Assembly: GCF_005887615.1 (NCBI RefSeq)
Contig: NZ_VANS01000001.1
Coordinates: 1,227,415 to 1,291,414 of the forward strand
Origin: Sulfitobacter sabulilitoris
GTDB taxonomy: Bacteria > Pseudomonadota > Alphaproteobacteria > Rhodobacterales > Rhodobacteraceae
DNA: 64,000 bases
Direction of reading: 5' to 3'
This document shows, piece by piece, positions 20,149-28,548 of the stretch. The notes beneath the pieces are model-generated. The model had not been told where the DNA came from, did no database searches, and saw nothing but the letters and a program-made list of their open reading frames with translations. A program made the translations under genes and the position numbers. Position 1 is the stretch's first letter. Each line of letters starts with the position of its first letter.

Positions 20149-21588
20149 ATGACACATTTTCTGGACCGCCTGCGGGCTGGCATCCGACCCGACGCGACAC
20201 TTCGCACCGCCGCCCGCCAATTTTCACGGGACGAGGACGGGGTCGCCACGATTTTCGCGATCTTCATGCTGATGATGATGCTCCTGGTGGGCGGCCTCGG
20301 GGTCGACCTCATGCGCAACGAGATGGAGCGCGTGCGCCTGCAAAACACGGTGGACCGCGCCGTTCTCGCCGCCGCCGACCTGGATCAGACCCTCGACCCC
20401 AAGGCGGTGGTCGAAGACTACTTCGCCAAGGTCGGGATGAGCAATTACCTGACCAGCGTGCAGGTCAGCGAGGGGCTCAACTTTCGCAAGGTCACCGCGA
20501 CCGCGAAAACCATGACGCCGACGCAGTTCATGAGCATGGTCGGCGTTGACGAACTGCCCGTTCCCGCCATCAGCGCCGCGGAAGAGCGTGTGCCCAAGGT
20601 GGAGATCTCGCTCGTGCTCGATATCTCGGGCTCGATGAAAGACAACTCCAAACTGCTCAACATGCAGAATGCCTCCAAAGCGTTCCTTGACGAGGTTCTG
20701 ACCCCCTCGACCAAGAACAACATCTCCGTGTCGCTCGTGCCCTACTCCGAACAGGTGAACGTGGGACCGGATATCTTTGACGCGCTGTGGGTCGATACGC
20801 GCCACCAGTTCTCGCATTGCATCGATTTCCCGGACGGGCATTTCGTACAGACCCAGATGACGCCGGGGTTTCCCTGGGACCAGACCCAGCACTTCCAGTG
20901 GAACTACTACTCCATCGAGTCGGGCAATCAGCTCAACACCATGTATGACACGGTCTGCCCGCGAAACGCCTTTGAACGCGTGATCCCGATCAGCCAGAAC
21001 AAGACCCAGCTCAAGGCGCAGATCGACCAGCTTCAGCCGCGCTCGGGCACCGCGATCTACGCGGGCATGAAATGGGCCACGGCGCTTCTGGATCCCAGCT
21101 TTCGGGAGGTGACCAACGAACTGGTCGGCAAAGCCAAGATGGAAGGCGTGTTCGGCAACCGGCCCGTCAATTACAGCGATGACCAGACCCTGAAGACGAT
21201 CGTGCTGATGACCGACGGCCAGAACAGCGACTCGTCGCGCATTTCCAACTGGGCCTACAACACCGAAAGCGAATACGCGCACTGGGCCAAGTACAACTTC
21301 AGCTACTACCTCTACCACTACGTCAACAGCAAGGACCGCCACAAATACCACTACCAGGCCTACACAGCCGAAAAGGGCGATACCCTGCTCGACAAGATCT
21401 GCGACGCCGCCAAAACCGAAGGCATCGTGATCTGGAGCGTCGGCTTTGAGACGACGGATCACGGGGCCAACACGCTGCGCAGCTGCGCGACCTCGCCCAG
21501 TCACTTCTTCCGGGTATCGGGCACCGAACTCACGACGACGTTCAAGGCGATCGCCCGCCAGATCAACCAATTGAGGCTGACACAATGA
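20149..21588 (+). CDS. TadG-like protein with von Willebrand factor A domain
   Basis: A 479-residue protein. The N-terminal TadG segment (EDGVATIFAIFMLMMMLLVGGLGVDLMRNEMERVRLQNTVDRAVLAAAD) includes the membrane anchor. A vWA domain follows with an intact MIDAS motif DISGSM and a second acidic loop (VLMTDGQNSD). It is predicted to be anchored with its bulk outside, and to act in adhesion or Tad pilus function. The ATG at 20149 has GGAAAGG 10 nt upstream. It is the first gene of a three-gene operon with overlapping ends. Confidence 0.8.
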   Translation: MTHFLDRLRAGIRPDATLRTAARQFSRDEDGVATIFAIFMLMMMLLVGGLGVDLMRNEMERVRLQNTVDRAVLAAADLDQTLDPKAVVEDYFAKVGMSNYLTSVQVSEGLNFRKVTATAKTMTPTQFMSMVGVDELPVPAISAAEERVPKVEISLVLDISGSMKDNSKLLNMQNASKAFLDEVLTPSTKNNISVSLVPYSEQVNVGPDIFDALWVDTRHQFSHCIDFPDGHFVQTQMTPGFPWDQTQHFQWNYYSIESGNQLNTMYDTVCPRNAFERVIPISQNKTQLKAQIDQLQPRSGTAIYAGMKWATALLDPSFREVTNELVGKAKMEGVFGNRPVNYSDDQTLKTIVLMTDGQNSDSSRISNWAYNTESEYAHWAKYNFSYYLYHYVNSKDRHKYHYQAYTAEKGDTLLDKICDAAKTEGIVIWSVGFETTDHGANTLRSCATSPSHFFRVSGTELTTTFKAIARQINQLRLTQ

Positions 21589-22121
21589 AACGCATTCTGA
21601 CTCCGCTTCTGCGGCGGTTCCGAAAGGACGAGGACGGCCAGATGCTGGTTGAATTCGCCCTCCTGATCCCGCTGATCTTCACGCTCTTCATGACGTCGAT
21701 CGAGATGAGCATCTATGCGATGAACCAGATGTTCCTGGATCGCGGTCTCGACATGGCGGTGCGAAACGTACGGTTGAACACGGCCAACCCGCCGCAGCAC
21801 GACGACCTCAAGAACCTGATCTGCAAATACTCGGGCTTCCTGGAGGATTGTCAGACCACGCTGCGGCTGGAAATGCGTCCGGTCGATCCGCGCAACTTCA
21901 CCAACCTGCCCAACCAGGCCGACTGCGTGGATGTGTCCGAGCCCGTGATGCCCGAGCGGGCCTATTTCACCGGTCAGGACCACCAGCTGATGCTGCTGCG
22001 CGCCTGCGTCAAGTTCGACCCCGTCTTTCCGACCAGCGGACTGGGCTATTCGATGAGCAAGGACGGCGCCGGCCAGTCGCAGATGATCGCCGTCGCCGCC
22101 TTCGTACAGGAGCCGCAATAA
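21585..22121 (+). CDS. TadE-family pseudopilin-like protein
   Basis: A 178-residue protein with a basic N-terminus and the segment EDGQMLVEFALLIPLIFTLFMTSIEMSIYAMNQM, the TadE signature with its glutamate in the hydrophobic stretch. It overlaps the stop of the vWA gene (ATGA), indicating coupled translation. It probably assembles with the other TadE/G-like products at the inner membrane. Confidence 0.78.
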   Translation: MKRILTPLLRRFRKDEDGQMLVEFALLIPLIFTLFMTSIEMSIYAMNQMFLDRGLDMAVRNVRLNTANPPQHDDLKNLICKYSGFLEDCQTTLRLEMRPVDPRNFTNLPNQADCVDVSEPVMPERAYFTGQDHQLMLLRACVKFDPVFPTSGLGYSMSKDGAGQSQMIAVAAFVQEPQ

Positions 22122-22699
22122 TGGACCGTCTTGCATATATCCGCGCCCGTCTGTCGGGATTTTCCCGCCGCGAGGATGGCAGCATCGCCATCGAAGCGGT
22201 GATCATCCTGCCGCTGCTGTTCTGGGCCTTCCTGTCGATGTTCTCTATCTTCGACGCCTTTCGGCAATACAGCGTCAACCAGAAGGTGGCCTATACCATC
22301 GGCGACCTGATGTCGCGCCAGACCGATCCGATCGATATCAAGTTCCTCGAAGGTGCGCAGGACATGTTCGACTACATGACCTATACCGGCGGCGCGTCGT
22401 CGCTGCGGCTGTCGGTTCTGGCGTGGAACGAGGCGGACAACGTGTTCACAACCGACTGGTCCAAGGCCCAGGGCACCAAAGGGCCGCTGACGGACGCGGA
22501 TGTGGCCGGCTGGGCCGACCGCCTGCCGGTGATGCCCGACAACGAACGCATCGTGGTCGTGGAAACCTGGAAAGACTACACCGCGCCCTTCGCCACCGGG
22601 CTTGAGAAGAAGACCATCGAGAATTTCATCTTCACCCGCCCGCGATACGCGCCGCAAGTGCTTTGGGAAGACACGCCGGAGCCGACCAGCGGCGTCTAA
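22121..22699 (+). CDS. TadE/TadF-like membrane protein
   Basis: A 192-residue protein; its ATG shares a base with the stop of the previous gene (TAATG). The N-terminal segment EDGSIAIEAVIILPLLFWAFLSMFSIFDAFRQYSVNQKVAYTIGDLMSRQ is TadE-like. The remainder is soluble and outside the membrane. It ends 4 bp into the convergent membrane-protein gene. Confidence 0.75.
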   Translation: MDRLAYIRARLSGFSRREDGSIAIEAVIILPLLFWAFLSMFSIFDAFRQYSVNQKVAYTIGDLMSRQTDPIDIKFLEGAQDMFDYMTYTGGASSLRLSVLAWNEADNVFTTDWSKAQGTKGPLTDADVAGWADRLPVMPDNERIVVVETWKDYTAPFATGLEKKTIENFIFTRPRYAPQVLWEDTPEPTSGV

Positions 22700-23181
22700 T
22701 CGTCGCGCTGCGCCATCATCGCGGCCAGCACTTCCGACATGAACTTGGTCTGCGATCCGGGCGTCATGCCGCCCACGCCGATCCGGCGCCCCATGCGCCA
22801 CCACAGCCCCGGCCGCCAGACGCGCGTGCCGGGGCTGCGCGTTTTCAGCAAGAAACCGTTGGATGGCTTGAAAGCGAAAAAGCCGCGATCCATGCTTTCT
22901 ATATCCGCGACGCGGGCCAGGATTTCGCCCGAGCTGTCGCGCAGTTCCGTTTCGGTCAGCTCGATCACATGCGCCGTTCCGCGCCGCATGGCATCGGCCA
23001 TCCAGATGGCCGCGCCACCCAGCGCAAGCAAGAACACCTGCCAGCCCAGATCGGGCGGGGTGGCCAGCGCCACGTAGATCACCATGCCGCCCAGCACCGC
23101 CAGCGACGTGATCCCCAGCAATCGCCGCCCCATCGATGCACCCACGGTTGCCAGAACCTCGCTGTCGCTGTCGATCTTCAT
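22696..23181 (-). CDS. Membrane protein with PH-like C-terminal region
   Basis: A 161-residue protein with two predicted transmembrane segments (residues about 20-38 and 44-58) and a soluble C-terminal part (ELTETELRDSSGEILARVADIESMDRGFFAFKPSNGFLL) that reads like a bacterial PH-type beta domain. The ATG at 23181 follows GGAGGAGC; the longer open frame to 23316 is arginine-rich and unlikely. The function is unknown. Confidence 0.65.
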   Translation of the reverse strand: MKIDSDSEVLATVGASMGRRLLGITSLAVLGGMVIYVALATPPDLGWQVFLLALGGAAIWMADAMRRGTAHVIELTETELRDSSGEILARVADIESMDRGFFAFKPSNGFLLKTRSPGTRVWRPGLWWRMGRRIGVGGMTPGSQTKFMSEVLAAMMAQRDD

Positions 23182-23269
23182 GCTCCGGCTCCTCCGCATC
23201 TGGCCCGCAGGCCTCCTACCGCGAGCCGTGGCCCCCTCACAAGAGGCAATGCCGGGCCGCCGCCGCCGC

Positions 23270-24214
23270 TCATCGGTTCGGCACGACCTCCGCCCCCGGC
23301 GCTTCGGGTTCGTCATCGACCATCACGGCCGGAAATCCCGGTGCCGTGACATCCAGCCCCGTCGCCTGTTCCAGTCGCTTGATGATGTTGGGCGACAACT
23401 CGCGCGGCCCGAACCGTGCGATCCCGTCATTGAAGATCGAAATCAGCAAGGGGTTCAGTTCCAGCGGCACACCGGCGCGGTCGGCCACGGCCTGGAACAG
23501 GCCGATGTCCTTGGCCACCAGATCCATCGTGAACGAAATGTCGCGGCTGCCGTTCAGGATGACCTGGCTTTCGGTTTCATGCACGAAGGACGTGCCGCTG
23601 CTGATCTTCATCGCCTCATAGGCAACGCCCAGATCCATTCCCGCCCCCTTGGCCACGCACAGCGCCTCGGCGCAGCTGACCAGATTTGCGGTGGCCAGAA
23701 AGTTGGTCAGCACCTTGAGGATCGACGCCGAGCCAAGATCGCCGGTGTGCAGCACCCGCCGCCCCATGATCGTCAACAGCGGCAGAATACGCTCGAAGGT
23801 GGTGCGGTCGCAGCCCGCGAAGATGCTGATGTTGCCGGTGTCCGCCCGATGACAGCCGCCCGACACCGGACAATCGACAGCGGCAGCGCCCGCCGCCTGC
23901 ACCAGTGCGCCGATGCGCTTCACCTCCGCCTCGTCGGTGGTCGACATTTCCATCCAGATCTTGCCTGGCCCCATCTGCGGCAGCATCTTCTCGAGCACGC
24001 TGGCGCTGGCCGCAGGGCTGGGCAGGCAGGTGATCACCGCATCGCAGGCCTGCATCATCTGTGCCGGGCTGATCCCGTCCTGCGCCCCGTCCGCCATCTT
24101 GGCCGCGACCAGATCGGCATCCAGATCATGTACCATCAACGCGATTTCGTTGCGCAAAAGCGACCCCGACAGCTTGCCGCCCACATTGCCCAACCCGATA
24201 AACCCGACCTTCAT
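23270..24214 (-). CDS. NAD(P)-dependent beta-hydroxyacid dehydrogenase
   Basis: A 314-residue member of the 3-hydroxyisobutyrate dehydrogenase/tartronate semialdehyde reductase family. It begins with the Rossmann motif VGFIGLGNVGGKL and has the substrate-binding signature DCPVSGGCHRADTGN. The catalytic lysine region is present (SASILKVLTNFLATAN). The start at 24214 is set by that N-terminal motif. The substrate cannot be fixed from sequence. It is divergent from the Fe-S protein gene by 117 bp. Confidence 0.88.
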   Translation of the reverse strand: MKVGFIGLGNVGGKLSGSLLRNEIALMVHDLDADLVAAKMADGAQDGISPAQMMQACDAVITCLPSPAASASVLEKMLPQMGPGKIWMEMSTTDEAEVKRIGALVQAAGAAAVDCPVSGGCHRADTGNISIFAGCDRTTFERILPLLTIMGRRVLHTGDLGSASILKVLTNFLATANLVSCAEALCVAKGAGMDLGVAYEAMKISSGTSFVHETESQVILNGSRDISFTMDLVAKDIGLFQAVADRAGVPLELNPLLISIFNDGIARFGPRELSPNIIKRLEQATGLDVTAPGFPAVMVDDEPEAPGAEVVPNR

Positions 24215-24331
24215 ACCATTCGCCCTTTCGTGATATCCGGCCCCAGCCTTTGCCCCCGGTCCGGGGTCCGTCGCGCCTGTTTGCGACCCTTTGCGATTGA
24301 CCGACGCGGGGGGACGGGCAAGGCTGGCCGC

Positions 24332-25498
24332 ATGACCGCATCGCGCCACAGCAAACCTACCGACCCTGCCGCCGGCTTCGACGTGACCGACGAGTTTGAG
24401 CGGTTCTCGCAGCGCAACGACATTTTCAGCCGCGCCTTTTGGGACGTTACGGTGCGCACGGCACAAACCGATGCGTTCTTTGCCTCATACCGGATGGAGG
24501 CGGCACCGCGCCGCGGCGAGGGATTCACCCAGCGCGATTTCGCCCTGCGCAACGCATCCTGGCTGATGTCCGACATCATCACCGACCGTCACGCGGCTCA
24601 GGGCCGGCGCGAGGGCTTCCAGGCCGCGATCAGCGATGACACCCCCGTGGCGCCCCGGCAGATCACGGTGGACGACCCCGCCGCGATGCGCGCGGAAATC
24701 AAGCGCGTCGCGGCGTTTTTCGGCGCCGACCTGTGCGGCGTGACGCAGGTGGACGAACGTTGGCATTATGCCGACCGCGTCGATACCCGCGACTTGAGCG
24801 CCGCGCCGAACGACCTTCCGCCGGGCATGACGTCGGTGATCGTGATGGGACATGAAATGGACCGCGGGCTGGTGGACACCTATCCATCAGCGCTCGCGGG
24901 GGCGGCGACAGGGCGCGAATACAGCCATGAGGCGGCGGTCGTCATGCAACTGGCCGCCTACATCCGCAACCTGGGCTACCGCGCCACCGCCTCGATGAAC
25001 GACACCGCGCTGGTGATCCCCTACGCGGTGCAGGCGGGGCTGGGCGAATACGCGCGAAACCAGTTGGTGATTACCCCCGAATTCGGGCCACGGCTGCGGT
25101 TCTCCAAGGTGTTCACCGATCTGCCGCTGGCCCATGATTCCCCCCGCCCCCGCGGCGTGCGCGCGTTTTGCGACATTTGCACCAAATGCGCCGACGCCTG
25201 CCCGGTCAAGGCCCTGCCTCACGGCCCGCCAGCGGTCAGCGCCGGCGCGCCGTCGGCCCTCAAGGGTGTGCGAAAATGGACATCGGATGCGCAAAAATGC
25301 TTTGGCTTCTGGGCCAAGCTCAGCTCCGATTGCGCCATCTGCATGCGGGTTTGCCCCTTCAACAGGGACTTTTCACGCCGGATTCACCGGATCTGGCTCA
25401 GACTTGCGCTGTCGCGGTTCCGGTGGCTTGCCCTGCACCTGGATGCAGGACGCGGAAAACGCACCAAGCCCGGCAAATGGTGGGCGCGGCGGATTTGA
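24332..25498 (+). CDS. Reductive dehalogenase-like 4Fe-4S protein
   Basis: A 388-residue protein with two 4Fe-4S cluster motifs: CDICTKCADACP (cysteines 280, 283, 286 and 290) and a Cys at 323 with CAICMRVCP (334, 337 and 341). The preceding region, with GYRATAS, AGLGEYARNQLVITPEFGPRLR and FTDLPL, matches the cobalamin-binding core of the reductive dehalogenase family. There is no Tat signal and no fused flavin reductase domain, so it is a cytoplasmic, stand-alone type. QueG-like enzymes share the fold but the signatures here fit RdhA better. The substrate is unknown. Confidence 0.78.
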   Translation: MTASRHSKPTDPAAGFDVTDEFERFSQRNDIFSRAFWDVTVRTAQTDAFFASYRMEAAPRRGEGFTQRDFALRNASWLMSDIITDRHAAQGRREGFQAAISDDTPVAPRQITVDDPAAMRAEIKRVAAFFGADLCGVTQVDERWHYADRVDTRDLSAAPNDLPPGMTSVIVMGHEMDRGLVDTYPSALAGAATGREYSHEAAVVMQLAAYIRNLGYRATASMNDTALVIPYAVQAGLGEYARNQLVITPEFGPRLRFSKVFTDLPLAHDSPRPRGVRAFCDICTKCADACPVKALPHGPPAVSAGAPSALKGVRKWTSDAQKCFGFWAKLSSDCAICMRVCPFNRDFSRRIHRIWLRLALSRFRWLALHLDAGRGKRTKPGKWWARRI

Positions 25499-25558
25499 TC
25501 TGCGCGAACGCCGGACTACCTCCATCCAACACGATTTCTTAACCGGAGGTTGATACAG

Positions 25559-26332
25559 ATGACCCAGACCCGACGCCAGTTCATGGCCCTTTCCGCCGCT
25601 GCCGCAGGCACGGTGACGTTCCTGCCCTATGCTGCGCGTGCCGCGGCCCACGCCAGCGACGTGTTCGCCACGCCCGCGGGCGACATCACCGTGCACCCGG
25701 TAAGCCACGCATCCTTCGTGATGGAAACCCCCATCGGCGTGATCTACTCCGACCCGGTCGGCGATCCGGCGTCCTATGCCGATTTCCCGGCGCCGGATCT
25801 GATCCTGGTGACGCACGAGCACGGCGATCACTACAATGCCGAAACGCTGACGGCGATTGCCGGCGACACGACGCCGATCATCACCAATCCCGCCGTCTTC
25901 GACATGATGCCCGACGCGCTCAAGGCCAAATCCACCCCGATGGCCAACGGCGACCAGGGCGAGGTATTGGGCCTGACGATCGACGCGATCGCCGCCTACA
26001 ACCTGACCGAAGAGCGCAAGAACTTCCACCCGATGGGCCGCGACAACGGGTATGTCCTGAGCTTTGACGGCTTCCGGGTCTACATCTCGGGCGACACCGA
26101 GGACGTGCCGGAAATGCGCGCGCTCGAGAACATCGACCTGGCGTTCGTGTGCATGAACCTGCCCTTCACGATGGATGCCGAAGCGGCGGCATCGGCGGTG
26201 GCGGAATTCGCGCCGACCTTCGTCTATCCCTATCATTACCGTGGTCGCGATGGCGGCACGCAGGATCCGGCGGAATTCGCCAAGATGGTCGGCGACGCGG
26301 TCGAGGTGAAAATGGGCAACTGGTACGCCTGA
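25559..26332 (+). CDS. Tat-exported MBL-fold metallo-hydrolase
   Basis: A 257-residue protein beginning with a twin-arginine signal (TRRQFMALSAAAAGTVTFLP) and then a metallo-beta-lactamase-fold domain with THEHGDHYN as the metal-binding motif. UlaG-like relatives act on lactones or phosphodiesters, but the substrate is not evident. The ATG at 25559 follows GGAGG with a 9-nt spacer. It probably acts in the periplasm. Confidence 0.85.
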   Translation: MTQTRRQFMALSAAAAGTVTFLPYAARAAAHASDVFATPAGDITVHPVSHASFVMETPIGVIYSDPVGDPASYADFPAPDLILVTHEHGDHYNAETLTAIAGDTTPIITNPAVFDMMPDALKAKSTPMANGDQGEVLGLTIDAIAAYNLTEERKNFHPMGRDNGYVLSFDGFRVYISGDTEDVPEMRALENIDLAFVCMNLPFTMDAEAAASAVAEFAPTFVYPYHYRGRDGGTQDPAEFAKMVGDAVEVKMGNWYA

Positions 26333-26523
26333 CGCTCGATGACCTGTCCGGCTGCGCGCGCTTCATCGCCGCGCAGCCGGAATATCAAAAAATTCCGGCC
26401 TGCGTTCTGCGTCAGAAACTGGCCAACCTGCGCAAGGATGCACAACGGCGGTTCGCGCCCTCCCATTGCGCTTGCGCCGCGTCCCTCTATCTGTTGATCA
26501 CACGCAGTTAAGGAGGCTTGCCC

Positions 26524-27435
26524 ATGTCCCTAAGACCCACCCTCGAGACCCGCCGCGCCGTCCCAACGATGGAAGGCGCCGGGGTCAAGCTTCACCGCGC
26601 ATTCGGCTTTCAGGACCCAAGTGAACTGGACCCGTTCCTGCTGTTCGACGACTTTCGCAATGAACGCCCCGAAGATTTCATCAAAGGGTTTCCGTGGCAC
26701 CCGCACCGCGGCATCGAGACGATCACCTACGTCCTGTCGGGCACCGTCGATCACGGCGATTCGCTGGGGAACACCGGCACCCTGGGCGCGGGCGACGTGC
26801 AGTGGATGACCGCGGGATCGGGCATTTTGCATCAGGAAATGCCGCACGGAAACGCGCAGGGGCAGATGCATGGTTTTCAGCTTTGGGGGAACCTGCCCAG
26901 CAGTCAAAAGATGACCGCACCGCGCTATCAGGATGTCACGGCCAAGGATATTCCGGTCGTCACCGACGACGATGGCACGGTGGTCAAGGTCATCACCGGC
27001 CAATTCTGGGGCAAGACCGGCCCGGTCGACGGCATCGCCGCCGATCCGCAGTACCTGGACGTCTTCGTGCCCGCGGGGCGCAAGAAGACATTCAAGATCG
27101 ACACCTACCGCCGCGCCTTTGCCTATGTGTTCGAAGGCGCCGGCGCCTTTGCGGATGCATCCAGCCCCTCGGGTGTCTTGCTGGAAAAGGAAGTCGCGGG
27201 ACAAGAGCTCAACATCCGCGACATGTCGGGCGACCGCACGCTGGTGCGCTTTGGCACCGGCGACGAGGTGACCGTGCAGGCCGGACCGGAGGGTGTGCGC
27301 TTTCTGCTCATCTCGGGCGCGCCCATCGACGAGCCGGTGGCCTGGCACGGGCCCATCGTGATGAACACCCGCGCCGAGCTGATGCAGGCCATGCAGGACC
27401 TCAACAACGGCACCTTCATCAAGCCCACGCACTGA
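26524..27435 (+). CDS. Pirin family protein
   Basis: A 303-residue bicupin. The metal-binding histidines are visible in PWHPHRGIETITYVLSG and in GSGILHQEM, with the pirin signature FQDPSELDPFLLFDDFRNE. Bacterial pirins have been linked to quercetinase activity or to regulation of central metabolism; neither can be assigned here. The start follows AAGGAGG. It is convergent with the TetR gene and separated from it by a GC hairpin. Confidence 0.93.
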   Translation: MSLRPTLETRRAVPTMEGAGVKLHRAFGFQDPSELDPFLLFDDFRNERPEDFIKGFPWHPHRGIETITYVLSGTVDHGDSLGNTGTLGAGDVQWMTAGSGILHQEMPHGNAQGQMHGFQLWGNLPSSQKMTAPRYQDVTAKDIPVVTDDDGTVVKVITGQFWGKTGPVDGIAADPQYLDVFVPAGRKKTFKIDTYRRAFAYVFEGAGAFADASSPSGVLLEKEVAGQELNIRDMSGDRTLVRFGTGDEVTVQAGPEGVRFLLISGAPIDEPVAWHGPIVMNTRAELMQAMQDLNNGTFIKPTH

Positions 27436-27448
27436 GGTTGAACCCTCC

Positions 27449-27477
27449 GGTCGGGCGGGCCGCTCAGCCCGCCTGAC
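27449..27477. terminator. GC-rich hairpin between convergent pirin and TetR genes
   Basis: GGTC-g-GGCGGGC pairs with GCCCGCC-t-GACC around a 6-nt loop. There is no T-tract and the element runs into the TetR 3' end, so a bidirectional transcription-stop role is only plausible. Confidence 0.4.
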
Positions 27478-28060
27478 CGCCGCCGACCGCCCGGACGACC
27501 ATATCGAGGTACTGCGCCTGCACCTGCGCGAGGGTTAGCCGCCCGCCGGTGCGGAACCACGTGTTGACACCGGTCAGCATCGCAATGACAGCAAGGGTCG
27601 CGATCTTGGTGTCCGCCACGTCGAACGCGCCCGCCGCGACGCCGTCACACAGGATTGCCTCCAGCTTGTCCTCATAGCGCCGCCGCAAGGCTTCGATCTG
27701 CGTGAAGTTGTTCGGCGTCAGGTTGCGCAGTTCCATGTAGGCGATGAACACGGCATCCGGCCGTTCGTGATGAAACCCGATGTGAAAGCGCACGAAATGG
27801 GCCAGCCGCGCACGCGGGTCGTCCTTAGGGTCATCGACCCAGGCCTCCAGCAGATCGCACATATGCGCCGCCATCAGATCGAACAGCAGACTTTGCTTGT
27901 CGGGCGTGTAGTTGTACAGCGCCCCCGCCTGCACACCGACATCCGCCGCGATCTGGCGCATCGAGACAGCCGCATAGCCATGCCGCGCAAACAATCGCAG
28001 CGCCGCGTCGCGGACCTTGGGGCCGGTGATATCCGAATGTGAACCTGCTGTGCGCGCCAT
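27464..28060 (-). CDS. TetR family transcriptional regulator
   Basis: A 198-residue regulator. The N-terminal helix-turn-helix is AVSMRQIAADVGVQAGALYNYTPDKQSLL; the C-terminal ligand domain is typical in size. The start at 28060 (MARTAG) is preferred over an open extension to 28090, because the palindrome GAACGCTCGTTC at 28077-28088 would then be the operator just upstream. The target genes are not obvious; the divergent lipoprotein gene is a candidate. Confidence 0.88.
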   Translation of the reverse strand: MARTAGSHSDITGPKVRDAALRLFARHGYAAVSMRQIAADVGVQAGALYNYTPDKQSLLFDLMAAHMCDLLEAWVDDPKDDPRARLAHFVRFHIGFHHERPDAVFIAYMELRNLTPNNFTQIEALRRRYEDKLEAILCDGVAAGAFDVADTKIATLAVIAMLTGVNTWFRTGGRLTLAQVQAQYLDMVVRAVGGGQAG

Positions 28061-28076
28061 GGTTACAAGGTGAACT

Positions 28077-28088
28077 GAACGCTCGTTC
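28077..28088. promoter_or_regulatory. Candidate TetR operator
   Basis: The perfect 12-bp palindrome GAACG-CT-CGTTC sits 17 bp upstream of the TetR start, between it and a divergent lipoprotein gene. Position and symmetry fit an autoregulatory operator. Confidence 0.5.
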
Positions 28089-28157
28089 AAAACAATCCCT
28101 CACTTGCGCCTTTTTACGCAGTGGGGCATGACTGGCCCAGCGACCGGAGCCGTCATC

Positions 28158-28442
28158 ATGCGCGCCTTGCCCCTTCTTATTGTATTTGCCGCCTGTGCGG
28201 CCTGTACCCAGTTCCCGGAACTGGACAGGACCGTCTCGCCCGACGCCGAGGCTGCGGATTACCCCGCGCTGGTGCCGATCGAGCCGCTTCTTGCGCAGGC
28301 CGACGCCGCCCAGATCGATGCCCCCGCCACGACCCAGGCGCTGAGCGCGCGGGTTGCGGGGCTGCGCGCGCGGGCCGCGGCCCTGCGCGGCGCGGTGGTC
28401 GGCGATGCCGATCGCGCACGTCTTGGGTCCGCCGTGCAATAA
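28158..28442 (+). CDS. Small predicted lipoprotein
   Basis: A 94-residue product starting MRALPLLIVFAACAAC with a lipobox-like AAC, so it is probably lipid-anchored. The mature part has an alanine-rich helical tail (ALSARVAGLRARAAALRGAVVG). An upstream in-frame codon at 28104 is possible, but the ATG at 28158 starts the signal sequence. The function is unknown. Confidence 0.65.
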   Translation: MRALPLLIVFAACAACTQFPELDRTVSPDAEAADYPALVPIEPLLAQADAAQIDAPATTQALSARVAGLRARAAALRGAVVGDADRARLGSAVQ

Positions 28443-28500
28443 GCACACTCTGCCGCGTTGCACCGGGGCGCCGAACCCGCTACATCGCGGCCAATCGAAG

Positions 28501-28524
28501 GAGCCGCGCCACAGCGGCTCTTTT
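28501..28524 (+). terminator. Rho-independent terminator or attenuator ahead of hom
   Basis: GAGCCGC-gccaca-GCGGCTC-TTTT is a 7-bp perfect stem, 6-nt loop and T-tract. It ends the upstream lipoprotein gene or acts as an attenuator, because only 24 bp separate it from the hom start codon. Confidence 0.7.
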
Positions 28525-28548
28525 CCCTAGGTAACAAGGATCATCGTC

